This document shows, in pieces, positions 55,160 to 64,000 of a stretch of DNA of 64,000 bases. Origin of the DNA: Perognathus longimembris pacificus (Eukaryota; Chordata; Mammalia; Rodentia; Heteromyidae); NCBI RefSeq assembly GCF_023159225.1, contig NC_063168.1, positions 61,979,398-62,043,397 on the forward strand, in the 5' to 3' direction. Under the pieces are notes generated by a model. The model saw nothing but the letters and a program-made list of their open reading frames with translations, was not told the origin of the DNA and searched no databases. A program made the position numbers and the translations under genes. Each line of letters begins with the position of its first letter. Position 1 is the stretch's first letter.

Positions 55160-55390
55160 AGCTGGATGTCAGTGGCTCATGCCTATAATCCTAGCTACTC
55201 AGGAGGATGAGATCTGAGGACCGTGGTTCGAAGCGAGCCCATTCAGGAAAGTCCTTGAGACTCTTCAATAAACTACTCAGAAAAAGCCAGAAGTGGCACT
55301 GTGGCTCAAGGGGTAGAGAGCAAGCTTTGAGCAAAAGAAGCTCAGCATCAGTGATGAGGCCCTGAGTTCAAGCCCCAGGACCAGCAAACA
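55160..55390 (+). mobile_element. B1-Geo SINE
   Basis: GCTGGATGTCAGTGGCTCAT to CCCCAGGACCAGC. Confidence 0.83.
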
Positions 55391-55496
55391 TAAACACTTC
55401 CATATATTGAAACTGGAAAGGTCTTGAACATGTTTATAGGAGGTAGAAAGGAATCAGGACAAAAAATATATATATATTCATAGAACAACATTCTCT

Positions 55497-55698
55497 TTTT
55501 TGCCAGTTCTGGGCCTTGAACTCAGGGCCTGAGCACTGTCCCTGACTTCTTTTTGCTCAAGGCTAGTAGCACTCTGCCAATTGAGCCACAGTGCCACTTC
55601 TGGCCATTTTCTATATATGTGGTGCTGGAGAATCGAACCCAGGGCTTCATGTATACGAGGCAAGCACTCCTGCCACACTAGGCCATATTCCCAGCCCC
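55497..55698 (-). mobile_element. IDL-Geo SINE
   Basis: Flanks ATAGAACAACATTCT and ATAGAACAACTTTCT, one mismatch in 15. Confidence 0.9.
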
Positions 55699-55859
55699 AT
55701 AGAACAACTTTCTAAAGAGGTTAAGATTGGCAAGTTTATGGGTAAATTTGTCCCTATGCGTGAATTGAGAATCGAAACTGTGCTGTGAAGCTAAGGTTAG
55801 GCCTAATCAAGAACTACAGATCACGTCTTAGTGAGCATGGGTAGGGTTTTAAGGAGCTA

Positions 55860-55940
55860 GAGGGTAGAAATGTGGCTTAGTGGTAGAGTGCTTGCGTGAG
55901 GCCCTGGGTTCAATTCCTCAGTACCACATAAATGAAATAA
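55860..55940 (+). mobile_element. IDL head only
   Basis: GAAATGTGGCTTAGTGGTAG to CAATTCCTCAGTACCACAT, with no Geo half. Confidence 0.72.
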
Positions 55941-56177
55941 TTAATTTTTTAAAAAGGGTTGGCTAGAGTAGGGTCAGAGTAGAAACAGAATACCTAAGGA
56001 AATCTAGAATTAAAGGTGATGAGATATTTAACTAGGCATAACAGGTGGAACAGGCAATGGGACAAATGTAATTTTATGGTATTAGTAAATCATCTAGATT
56101 TGTAAGTTAAAGAACTGAGCTATCACAAGCACTATCCTTGAAATTAATCTAGGGATGGCTCTTCAAAAACACAGTAG

Positions 56178-56398
56178 GGGGGCTGGGAATGTGGCTTAGT
56201 GGTAGAGTGCTTGCCTAGAATGCATGTAGCCCTGGGTTCAATTCCTCAGTACCACATGAACAGAAAAAGCCTGAAGTAGTGCTGTGGCTAAAGTGGTAGA
56301 ACACCAGCCTTAAACAAAAGAAGCTCAAGGACAGTGCCCAGGCCCTGAGTTCAAGCTCCAGGATTGGCAAACAACAACAACTAAACAAAACAAAAAAC
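56178..56398 (+). mobile_element. IDL-Geo SINE, old subtype
   Basis: GGGGGGCTGGGAATGTGGCT to CTCCAGGATTGGC and ACAA-type tail. Confidence 0.88.
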
Positions 56399-56697
56399 AG
56401 TAAGAGTATCTTGTCTACAGGGTATGAAAGAAAATAAGATGGGGCAGAACTCTCAGCCCCATGCAACAGGACTAAGATGGCAAGTCTCGTCAACAAGTAC
56501 AGATTGAGCTGGGCTTTTTGAACTGATGGTAGATACCGATTTTAAGGTAGCAGATTGCATAAATATTATGGACAGTGCTACTGATTAAGGGAGGAATTTG
56601 TGAAAATATGCCCCAATTAATTGCTGTTATAGATATGAGTGATCAATGACTGATGATCTCTAACTTTTTCCTTGGTGTAGCAGACTCATGAAAAAAC

Positions 56698-56816
56698 TGA
56701 GGGACAGGATGTAGCTCAGCAGTAAGTACTTGCTTAGTATTTATGTGCAAGGTTCTGGGTTTGGTTCCCAGAAGCTAAACCAAAACCAACAAAATTAAGA
56801 AAAAAAAAAAAAAGGA
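56698..56816 (+). mobile_element. ID-like monomer
   Basis: GGACAGGATGTAGCTCAGCA, GGGTTTGGTTCCCAG and an A-rich tail; closer to a plain ID element than to IDL-Geo. Confidence 0.7.
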
Positions 56817-56828
56817 AAAGGAAAAACT

Positions 56829-57068
56829 GCCAGGGACCAGTGGCTTGTGCCTGTAAATCCTAGCTACTCAGGAGGCTAAGACCTGAGGATCATGGTTCAA
56901 AGCAAGCCCAGGCAGGAAAGTCTGTGAGACTCTCCTATTAAACACCAAAAAAGACAGAAGGGGAGCTGTGGCCTGGGTTGTAGAACACTAGCCTTGAGCA
57001 TAAAAGCTCAGGGACAACATCCATACCTTGAATTTAAGCCTCAAGAGTGGCATAAAAAAAAAAACACA
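56829..57068 (+). mobile_element. B1-Geo SINE
   Basis: GTGGCTTGTGCCTGTAAATC to CTCAAGAGTGGC. Confidence 0.8.
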
Positions 57069-57103
57069 AAAAAACCAGGAAACATCAAGGAAGTTATGAG
57101 TCC

Positions 57104-57314
57104 CTTCCTTCCTTCCTTTCTTTCTCTAGTCATGGGGCCTGGACTCCAGGCCTGAGAACGGTCCTGGCTTCTTTTTGCTCAAGGCTAGCATTCTGCCACT
57201 TGAGCCACAGCACCACCTCTGGCCTTTTCTATATATGTGGTGCTGAGGAATCGAACCCAGGGCTTCGTGTATATGAGGCAAACACTCTTGCCACTAGGCC
57301 ATATTCCCAGCCCA
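57104..57314 (-). mobile_element. IDL-Geo SINE
   Basis: GTCATGGGGCCTGGACTCC to CCATATTCCCAGCCC; ATGAGTCC is repeated at both edges. Confidence 0.85.
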
Positions 57315-57423
57315 TGAGTCCTTTTCTTTAAAAAACAAAAAAACACCAAAAACCTACATATACATAGCACAAAATATTGCCAGTCACTGTAACAGGGAAG
57401 AGTTTCTGTGAAGTTTTGAGAGA

Positions 57424-57484
57424 CATCCATGGAGCTTGTCCATGCTTGGCAAGCTCTGTACTACAGAACTACATCCCAGCTCCT
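57424..57484 (-). mobile_element. ID-like fragment
   Basis: CATGCTTGGCAAGCTCTGTA and CTACATCCCAGCTCC. Confidence 0.5.
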
Positions 57485-58107
57485 GGTCATTCTTTGTAAG
57501 TTGTAAGAGACAATTTATCTAAAGACACGGACATAGATAATGCGAGGGTGGTGCCATATTCTGGCTCCTTCAGAATAATGCAGTTAGAAACATTATCAAT
57601 TAGGGTTTCTGACCACACATAACAGCTAAATCATTCAACAAGTATTTAACAGACGCCTGACCTATTCAGGCACTGTGCCAGAGACTGAGGTCATCCAGAT
57701 TAAACAAGAAGAAGAAAAAAAAATTCTCTCCTGTATGAGACTATTCACATATAAAAACGTGTGTGCAGTAATAATTACGGTCACGATTAAGTGGCCACCC
57801 AAAAGTCATGGAAGTTGGAGGCAAACTTGGGAGAAGGGCTCTGGGCTGGCAACCTGACATCTGGTCTCTCCACATCCCATGCTCGAGTTTGGCAAGTCAC
57901 ACTGCCGTCTCATCTGTCCCAGCGCGCGAACAAGGAGAACGAGGAGACACAGCGCGAGGCCCATCAGAGGTGACAGCTGGCAGGGCCAGCCCCCGAAGGG
58001 ACCAGCCGGCTCCGGCGAGTCTCCAGATCCACCACCGCGCCTCGCACGCGGTCACCGGACACTCGACAAGCGGCTGGGGGAAGATCGAGTTCCGCTTCCG
58101 CAGGCAG
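57485..58107. other. Upstream flank of the ASXL2 CpG island
   Basis: AT-rich to about 57800, then CpG content rises from about 57900. No TATA box at a convincing place. Confidence 0.5.
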
Positions 58108-58125
58108 TTTTTTTTTTTTTTTTTT
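58108..58125. repeat. T18 tract at the upstream edge of the ASXL2 CpG island
   Basis: An uninterrupted run of 18 T between GC-rich sequences. It has no SINE attached on either side, so it is not an obvious retroposon tail. Confidence 0.7.
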
Positions 58126-58186
58126 GTGCTGTAGGCGTGGCTTGCCAGGCAGGCGTCAGACGCCCGCTGACGGCGGCCCATCCTTA

Positions 58187-58195
58187 TGCGCATGC
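58187..58195. promoter_or_regulatory. NRF1-like site TGCGCATGC
   Basis: Matches the core of the NRF1 palindrome (YGCGCAYGCGCR) upstream of the ASXL2 exon. Binding is inferred from the motif only. Confidence 0.45.
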
Positions 58196-58224
58196 TCCTG
58201 AGGAGAGGCGGAGACCGGAAAGAC

Positions 58225-58235
58225 GGGGGCGGGGC
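58225..58235 (+). promoter_or_regulatory. GC box GGGGGCGGGGC (Sp1-type)
   Basis: A consensus Sp/KLF site in the island, about 40 bases after the NRF1-like motif. Confidence 0.5.
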
Positions 58236-58293
58236 GAAACAACTCCTAGGCCGGCGGGCTCGCTCCTCGGGCGGCCGGGTGCGGAGGAGCGGG

Positions 58294-58319
58294 AGCGCGC
58301 GCGCTCGCGCGCTCGCGCG
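58294..58319. repeat. Alternating GC tract, Z-DNA-prone
   Basis: GCGCGCGCGC, CTCGCGCGC and TCGCGCG run on as near-perfect alternating purine-pyrimidine sequence of about 26 bases in the ASXL2 promoter. Confidence 0.7.
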
Positions 58320-58393
58320 TCCGTCTCCTTACAGTAGTGACGGCCGCGCGGGAGCGGTCACATGACCTTAGCGGCTGCCTGTACAGTAAGAAC

Positions 58394-58406
58394 CCAATAT
58401 GGCAGC
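58394..58406 (+). promoter_or_regulatory. YY1-like motif CCAATATGGCAGC
   Basis: Resembles the YY1 consensus (AANATGGCGGC) often found just downstream of start sites of TATA-less promoters. It also supplies the ATG of a 16-codon upstream reading frame. Confidence 0.35.
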
Positions 58407-58449
58407 GGCGGTAGCAGTGGCAACGGCAGCAGGACCGGCCGCTCCGTAG
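58399..58449 (+). other. Short upstream ORF (16 codons and stop) in the ASXL2 leader
   Basis: ATG at 58399 codes MAAAVAVATAAGPAAP and stops at TAG 58447-58449, 190 bases before the ASXL2 start. The context (A at -3, G at +4) is strong, better than that of the main ORF. Confidence 0.35.
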
Positions 58450-58639
58450 ACACCCCCCCTCCCCGCCGCCCGCGTCCCTCCCCCGCCGCTTCCTCCGTAG
58501 GGTGCTCCTCCGGCCCGACTTCCCCTTTTTCCCACCTTTCCCGGCACCGCGGGAAAAGCAGCGCAGGGCAGAGCAGAGCAGAGAGGGAGGGCGGCCGGAG
58601 CCGGGACACGGGAGCCTCCCAGTCAGTTCAAGACCCGAC

Positions 58640-58696
58640 ATGAGGGAAAAGGGCCGTAGGAAGAAGGGCAGGACCTGGGCGGAGGCCGCCAAGACG
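58640..58696 (+). CDS. ASXL2: ASXL2 coding exon 1 (first 19 residues; rest beyond the window)
   Basis: ASXL2 is a nuclear Polycomb-group cofactor that activates the deubiquitinase BAP1 in the PR-DUB complex acting on histone H2A. The ATG at 58640 begins MREKGRRKKGRTWAEAAKT, the start of the ASXL N-terminal HARE/ASX-homology region, and the donor GTAAGG follows ACG at 58697 (phase 0). Only this short exon lies in the window. Its neighbourhood downstream of KIF3C on the same strand agrees with mammalian gene order as I recall it. The start context (G at -3, A at +4) is moderate. Confidence 0.92.
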
Positions 58697-58839
58697 GTAA
58701 GGGGGAGGCAGCGGAGGGGGGACGGCTGGGAGGATTCCGCTCCCTCGTCGCCCGCCTGTCGCCGGGGAAGGGAGGTCACTGGCTCCTGCGACCCCGGCGG
58801 AGGGGCCACGACACCCGGCGGGAAGGGCGGCGGTTAGAG

Positions 58840-59587
58840 TCGGGGCTGCGGCTCCCGGTGGGGAAATCGAGGCGCCCGCGGCAGGGGGTCGCCGCGGGGC
58901 TGCGGCTCCTCCGGGCGTCTGCGACGAGTCCTCCCGGTGTTTTCAAGCCGTGTGTCCGGCTCACGTCGCTGTCGCCCCCCACGCCGGCAGCCCCCGCCCC
59001 CCAGCACGGGAAGTCTGGGGTGCTTACACCGTTACCGGTTCTTCTCCCTGGGGCTCCTGGAGAACCCCCATTGGATGCTGGCAGGAGAAGGCTTGTGCGT
59101 GCGTTCGCCTCGGAAATAAGGGGGGGGGGGGAAGCTGGAGCTCGGGAGACTTCACCCGCTGCCGCCCGACATGCCGCCTGACCTCGGGCCCCCCGCGCTC
59201 CGGGCTCCCGGAGCCGACGCGAGGTCACGAGGCTTTTGTTTTTGTTTGCGGTGGGAGCTGGAAGTGCTGGAGGTGTTTAGAAACGAAGTAACAGGTGGGA
59301 CTTGTAGGATTTTCTCCCCCCACCTTTTTTTTTTTTTTCTGTTTCCGTAGAGACCTATTCTGAACCAGGCAGCGGTGCATGGTGGGACATGTAGTTTTAG
59401 CTGGCTTTCATTTCTCCCAAGTCCAAAGTGAAGGTGGACCGATAAAGTTAGGATTAGTCGACAAAAGATTTTTTTCTTCCAGTTTTGTTATAAGTATATT
59501 GAGAGGTTTTTTTTTTTTAAATCTTGGGGATTAGTGAGAACTTCTGTTGTTCTTTAAGAAAGAAAAAAAAGAGCGTGTATATATAGA
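58840..59587 (+). other. ASXL2 intron 1, first part
   Basis: The CpG island tails off near 59240, followed by T-runs and a normal AT-rich intron. Confidence 0.55.
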
Positions 59588-59597
59588 AATAAGCCAT

Positions 59598-59764
59598 TGT
59601 AGCCCCACACCTGTAGTTGACCCCTGTATTCCCAGTTACTCAGGAGGCTGAGAGCTGAGGATCTTGATTCGAAGCCAGCCCAGGCAGGAAAGTCTGATTT
59701 CTAAATTAACCGTCGGAAAGCTTGAAGTGGATCTGTGGATCAAGCCCCAGAACTGGCACAAAAT
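59598..59764 (+). mobile_element. B1-Geo SINE, short right half
   Basis: AATAAGCCATT flanks it (near 59588 and 59765). Lies in ASXL2 intron 1. Confidence 0.8.
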
Positions 59765-59846
59765 AATAAGCCATTAGAAGAAAAGTGAAGTTCTTTTTCA
59801 CCCTTAAGGGTGCAACAAAATAACACATTAAGCAGTAACAATCCAA

Positions 59847-60078
59847 GCCTGGTCGGGGAGGCTCACGCTTGTAATTCTAGCCGCTCAGGAGGCTGAGATC
59901 TGAGCTCCGCGGTTCAAAGCCATCCTGGGCAGGAAAGTCCAAACAACCATCCGAAAACCGGAAGTGGCTTTGGGGCTCAAAGTGGTAGAGTGCTAACCTT
60001 GGAGCAAAAAAAGCTCAGGGACAGCACCCGCACCCAGACCCTGAGTTAACGATCGGACGCCCCTACCCCCTTGGAAAA
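59847..60078 (+). mobile_element. B1-Geo SINE
   Basis: GAGGCTCACGCTTGTAATTC to CCCTGAGTTAACGATCGG. Confidence 0.78.
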
Positions 60079-60514
60079 AAAAAAATCCCAAACAAAAAAA
60101 ATAGTGACATTTCAGTGTTGGAAGTGAGAGGCTTAGTCAACATGGAGAATCCTTGTCAATGAACGCGTGTAGGTCATCTTTGTGTTTTTTTTCTTCAGTG
60201 AGATATTTCTGAATACAAAAGTAGTAAATGTTCGCTGTGGGGTAATTTAGAAAATTATAGAAAAGTGTAAAGAAAAAAGTTAAAAGGATGTAATTGCTTT
60301 GACATACTTTAACTCTAGCCTTGTTTCTTCCATAAACCTGGATCTGTTGATTCTTCTGTATTTGTCTTGTGGGCTTTTTGGGGTAGAGTTCAATCTTCCG
60401 CTTGTGTTTCTTTTTGTGGAAATTGTGAGAAACTGAGGAAATAGCACTTTTTATTGTTTTTACTTACAGTGTCTATCTGTAATTGTAACTGTGCTTAACT
60501 TTCCCATTAACAGA

Positions 60515-60690
60515 TAAAACTCAGCTGTTGGCTCACGCCTGTAATCCAGGTTACTCTGGAGGCCGAGATGTGAAAATTGTGGCTCCAAGCCAGCCCCAGC
60601 AGGAAAGTTCATGAGACTCTTACCTCTATTGAACCACTAAAAATCTGGAAAAAGTTCAAGCCCCATGACCGACAAAAAAAAAAAAAAAAA
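60515..60690 (+). mobile_element. B1-Geo SINE with most of the right half deleted
   Basis: TTGGCTCACGCCTGTAATCC head; resumes at AGTTCAAGCCCCATGACC. Confidence 0.75.
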
Positions 60691-60718
60691 GTGGTGACAC
60701 TAAATTTCTTTCTAGTAG

Positions 60719-60905
60719 TCTTTGGTTGTTGTTAGTCATGAGGCTTGAACTCAGGGCCTGGGTGCTGTCCACTCCCAGTTTTCTGGTGTTTAATTGGAGA
60801 TAAGTCTCTTGGACTTTCCTGCCTGGGCTGGTTTGGAACTGCAATCCTCAGATCTCAGCCTCCTGAGTAGCTACTAGCATTTCAGGCATGAGCCAACTAG
60901 CAGCT
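60719..60905 (-). mobile_element. B1-Geo SINE with right-half deletion
   Basis: CATGAGGCTTGAACTCAGGG to GAGCCAACTAGCAGCT. Confidence 0.78.
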
Positions 60906-60927
60906 AAGTCTTGAAATCACTTTATCC

Positions 60928-61138
60928 TTTTTTTTTTTTTTTTTGGTGGGTCCTGGGCCACTTGGACTCAGGGTCTGAGCACTGTCCCTGGCTTCTCTTT
61001 GCTCAAGGCTTGCACTCTGCCACTTGAGCCACAGAGTCACTTCTGGCCTTTTTCTATATATGTGGTGCTGGGGAATCGAACCCAGGGCTTCATGTATACA
61101 AGTCAAGCACTCTTGCCACCAGGCCATGTTCCCAGCCC
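60928..61138 (-). mobile_element. IDL-Geo SINE
   Basis: CACTTTATCCTTTT and CACTTTACCCTTTT flank it (one mismatch). Confidence 0.9.
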
Positions 61139-61171
61139 CTACACTTTACCCTTTTGGGGGTAACTTTTCTT

Positions 61172-61360
61172 TCTTTTTTTGTTAGTCCTAGGACTTGAAA
61201 TTAGGGCCTGGGCACTTGTCCCTGACTTCTTTTGCTCAAGGCTAGCACTCTACCACTTGAGCCACAGCACCACTTCTGACTTTTTCTGTTTATGTGGAAT
61301 CGAACCCTGGGCTCATGCATGCTAGGCAAGAACTCTACCAGTAAGCCACATTCTCTATAC
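61172..61360 (-). mobile_element. IDL-Geo SINE
   Basis: GTTAGTCCTAGGACTTGAAA to CCACATTCTCTATACC. Confidence 0.82.
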
Positions 61361-61526
61361 CTTAGGGTGATTTTTATAATCTACAAAGCATTAAACTAAA
61401 TCTGTGTTCAAGAAATTTCTGTTTGTGGAAGGACTAAACAAGTAAATATTTAATATTTGAGACTACAGAATAATGATATTAGATTAGTGACTGGACAGAT
61501 GAAAGTAACTTTGCTCTAAGTAAAGG

Positions 61527-61765
61527 TAGATGCCAGTGGTTCATGCTTGTATTCCTAGCTATTCAGGAGGCTAAGCTTTGAGGATTGAGATTCAAAGCCA
61601 GCCTAGAAAAGAAAGTCTAGGGGACTCATCTCCACTTAAACACCGAAAAGGGAGAAGTGGAGCTGTGGCTCAAGTGGTAACATGCTAGCCCCCTTGAGCA
61701 GTAAAGGTCAAGAACAATGTCTGGGCCCTGAGTTCAAGCCCCAGGAGCAGCACACACACAAAAAC
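61527..61765 (+). mobile_element. B1-Geo SINE
   Basis: GTGGTTCATGCTTGTATTCC to GCCCCAGGAGCAGC. Confidence 0.82.
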
Positions 61766-61929
61766 TATGGGATACTATGTATGCATACTTAAATGAACAG
61801 TGAGATAGTATTGTAAGACCTTAGGCATTTAAGGTGTCAAAACAGTTTTACCAAGGATATAATAAAATTATTGTGTTCTTGAGTGTTACAGTTGTCTTGC
61901 TTAAGGAATGCTATAAAAATAGTGTTGTA

Positions 61930-62092
61930 GGGCTGGGAATATGGCCTAGTGGCAAGAGTGCTTGACTTGTATACATGAAGACCTGGGTTCGATTCCCCAG
62001 CACCACATATATAGAAAACGGCCAAAAACAAAAAGAAGCTGGGGACAGTGTGTTCAGGTCCTGAGTTCAAGGCCCAGGACTGGCAAAAAAAA
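61930..62092 (+). mobile_element. IDL-Geo SINE with a deletion in the right half
   Basis: Left half complete; GGCCAAAAACAAAAAGAAGC shows loss of the A-box region of Geo. Confidence 0.87.
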
Positions 62093-62140
62093 AAAGTGTT
62101 GCAATCCTGGCCAATAACATAGTAATAACTTATTTTAGTT

Positions 62141-62213
62141 TTTTCCCAAACCTAGGTTTGTACTCAGGGCTTTGGGCTTGCTTGGCTTGCTTGTTCTATC
62201 ATTTGAGCCACAC
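62141..62213 (-). mobile_element. Old SINE fragment
   Basis: AACCTAGGTTTGTACTCAGG to ATCATTTGAGCCAC. Confidence 0.45.
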
Positions 62214-62218
62214 TTTTT

Positions 62219-62452
62219 GTATGTGTGTGCTGTTACTATGAATTCAGGGCCTGGGATATATCTTTTATCTTTTTTGCTCATGTCTGGTACTCAACCTCTT
62301 GAGCCACAGTTCCACTTCAAGCTTTTGGTTGGCTAATTGGAGATACAAGTCTCACTGATTTTTTTCTTCTCGGGCTGCTTCTAACCCCAATCCTCAGTTC
62401 TCAGCCTCCTGGGTATCAAAATTTACAGGTGTGAACTACTGGTACCTGGTTA
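62219..62452 (-). mobile_element. B1-Geo SINE
   Basis: GCTGTTACTATGAATTCAGG to CTACTGGTACCTGGTT. Confidence 0.75.
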
Positions 62453-62470
62453 GCTATTAATTCTTTCTCT

Positions 62471-62678
62471 CTTTTTTTTTTTTTTTGCCAGTCCTGGGGC
62501 TTGAACTCAGGGCCTGAGCACTGTCCCTGGCTGCTTTTTGCTCAAGGCTAGCACTCTGCCACTTGAGCCACAGCGCCCCTTCTGGCCATTTTTTTGTATA
62601 TGTGGTGCTGGGGAATCGAACCCAGGGCCTCATGTATGCTAGGCAAGCACTCTTGCCACTAGGCCATATCCCCAGCCC
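62471..62678 (-). mobile_element. IDL-Geo SINE, young type
   Basis: GCCAGTCCTGGGGCTTGAAC to CCATATCCCCAGCCC; TATTAATT on both sides. Confidence 0.9.
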
Positions 62679-62785
62679 TATTAATTAATTCTTAATGATT
62701 GCTTACTATTCCTTTGGTTTTGGATGTATTACCATATAAAAATAGCCCCTATTTGAGAGATAGATTACCCCTCCTCCTTTTTTAA

Positions 62786-62888
62786 AAGAGTCTCAGTATG
62801 TAATCCAGGCTGTCTTTGAACCCATAATCCTCCTGCATCAGCCCTTCAAGTGTTGGGATTACAGGTTTTTGTCCTTTGCCTGGTTAAT
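62786..62888 (-). mobile_element. B1 monomer
   Basis: AGTCTCAGTATGTAATCCAG to TTGTCCTTTGCCTGG. Confidence 0.65.
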
Positions 62889-62904
62889 CCCCACCCTACC
62901 CCCC

Positions 62905-63130
62905 TTTTTTTTTGGAGCAGGTTTTGGGCCTGGATATTGTCTCTGAGCTTTTGTGCTCAAGGCTAGTGCCCTACTACTTGAGCCACAGCTCTACTTGTAG
63001 CTTTTTGATAACTAATTGGAGATTGGAGTCTCACAGACTACACTGCCTGCAGTGGCTTCTAACCAGGATTCTCATATCTCAGCCTCCCGAGTAGCCAGGA
63101 TTACCTGTGTGAGCCACTGGTGCCTGGCAA
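62905..63130 (-). mobile_element. B1-Geo SINE
   Basis: TTTTGGGCCTGGATATTGTC to GCCACTGGTGCCTGGC. Confidence 0.78.
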
Positions 63131-63397
63131 TTTCCCCCCCCTCTTGTAAAAGGCTTCACCCCCTATTTCTGGGCATGTTTTATGTATTCATTTGTACATT
63201 TGTGTTGAATAAAGTGATAAGAGCATAAGAAGTTATAAACTTGAACTTGTGATATGTCCTTACAAATCTTTAAAACTTTGTGCCAAGTTACAGTCTCACC
63301 CTAAAATTTTGAAAGTTTCTATTTCTTTCTCACTTTTCTCTGTAGTCCAAGTAACAATATTCATACAGTATCAATAAAGGGATTGCAAAAAAATTTT

Positions 63398-63493
63398 TGG
63401 TCTTGTTTTATGAGATAGGGTCTGTCTCCAACTTATGTGCCTTGGATTCACGAATGTAGGGATTATAAGTGTGTGCCAACATACTTGCCTTTG
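63398..63493 (-). mobile_element. B1-like remnant
   Basis: TTTTATGAGATAGGGTCTGT and GGGATTATAAGTGTGTGCCA. Confidence 0.45.
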
Positions 63494-63534
63494 TGGTCAT
63501 TTTGTTCAGCTTGATGCAAATATTCTATATTTGT

Positions 63535-63930
63535 AATAGACTTTTATCACTGTGACAAATATCTGAGGGAAAGTTTAAAATGAATATGGATTTACTTTGG
63601 CTCAAAGTTTGAGAGGTTTCAGCCCAAGGTTGGCTGAGTCCATTTCTTTGAGCCTGAGGTAAGGTGAATATTTTGGTAGTATGAGCTGCTAGCAGAGACT
63701 ACCCTCCTTATATTGGCCCATAAGCAGAGAGAGACAGAACACTCTAAGAACAGACCAGGCCCAGCCTCTTCTGAACATTTCTTCTACTGCCCAATAATAC
63801 TATTGTATTATTAATCATCAGTGAATCAATCCACTAATGAAGTCAGAATACTCAGGATCCAATCACTTCCCAAAAGATTTACTATGAACACTTCTATACT
63901 GGGAACCAAGCCTTTAACACATAACCTTCC
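63535..63930. repeat. Old unclassified interspersed element
   Basis: CACTGTGACAAATATCTGAG, TTACTTTGGCTCAAAGTTTG, GGATCCAATCACTTCCCAAA and GGAACCAAGCCTTTAACACA are, from memory, landmarks of a widespread mammalian repeat with no coding capacity. I cannot name the family with confidence (a DNA-transposon-derived or LTR-type repeat are both possible). Confidence 0.45.
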
Positions 63931-64000
63931 CCTGCCCCCCAATTGGTTATTATTTTATTATTACTGAGTTTAAGTTACTATATATATTTCACAGTGCACA

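Larger units (their letters stand above)
58362..58643 (+). other. Upstream ORF overlapping the ASXL2 start (93 codons)
   Basis: ATG at 58362 lies in a weak context (C at -3) inside GGTCACATGACC. The frame stays open for 93 codons and stops at TGA 58641-58643, so its stop overlaps the ASXL2 ATG as ATGA. It matters only if transcription starts upstream of 58362. It reads GC-rich, Arg/Ser/Gly sequence with no recognisable domain. Confidence 0.35.
58130..59240 (+). promoter_or_regulatory. ASXL2: ASXL2 CpG-island promoter and 5' UTR region
   Basis: About 1.1 kb of dense CpG surrounds exon 1. It carries an NRF1-type site, a GC box and a YY1-like ATATGGC motif, and no TATA box at a useful distance, which is typical of a housekeeping promoter. 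The start site itself cannot be read from the sequence; it probably lies between about 58200 and 58400. Confidence 0.75.

Noticed and set aside
57879..58337. 152-codon + frame upstream of ASXL2
   Set aside because: Crosses the T18 tract (poly-Phe) and the alternating GC run; low-complexity, no start context or domain.
58246..59228. Minus-strand frames of 187 and 150 codons over the ASXL2 CpG island
   Set aside because: GC-rich sequence lacks stops by composition; low-complexity Arg/Ala/Pro/Gly with no domain.
1..64000. Prokaryotic operons, phage or defence systems
   Set aside because: Spliced mammalian genes, rodent SINEs and CpG islands leave no part of the window unexplained by a vertebrate genome.

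Overview
The window is a mammalian nuclear locus. It carries most of one gene (KIF3C, complete coding sequence) and the 5' end of a second (ASXL2), both on the + strand. About half of the remaining DNA is short interspersed elements (SINEs). The commonest SINE is a dimer: a tRNA-Ala/ID-like left half joined to a right half that starts near GCGCTGTGGCTCAAGTGG and ends near CCCAGGACTGGC plus an A-tail. From memory this matches the IDL-Geo SINE, described only from Geomyoidea (kangaroo rats, pocket mice, pocket gophers). The organism is therefore most likely a geomyoid rodent; the species cannot be fixed from the sequence alone.

Layout. 1-1300: CpG-rich 5' end and large first coding exon of KIF3C (motor domain plus start of the stalk). 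1647-23444: intron 1, about 21.8 kb, rich in SINEs, with a minus-strand solo LTR at 6794-7049 and one unannotated exon-like segment at 9770-9856. 23445-33428: KIF3C coding exons 2-8 (stalk and tail); the joined frame gives 795 residues. 33429 to about 36340: inferred 3' UTR, ending after AATAAA at 36317. 36340-58100: intergenic, made mostly of SINEs, with a 429-bp gammaretrovirus-type solo LTR at 54398-54826. 58130-59240: CpG-island promoter and first coding exon of ASXL2 (58640-58696). 58697-64000: start of ASXL2 intron 1, again SINE-rich, ending in an old unclassified repeat.

The two genes are not known to work together. KIF3C is a kinesin-2 motor subunit of axonal and microtubule transport; ASXL2 is a chromatin protein of the PR-DUB/BAP1 complex. 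They are neighbours in the same order and orientation in other mammals as I recall it, so this is conserved synteny, not an operon.

Three SINE designs recur. IDL-Geo is described above. The second, here called B1-Geo, has the same right half behind a 7SL/B1-like head (GGCTCA..CTGTAATCCTAGCTACTCAGGAGGCTGAG). The third is a set of older B1 or B1+ID composites. Many copies are nested, several with perfect target-site duplications (TSDs) that give the order of insertion. No tRNA, rRNA, CRISPR, bacterial or intact retroviral gene was found. SINE coordinates are read by eye and are good to about 5-10 bases.
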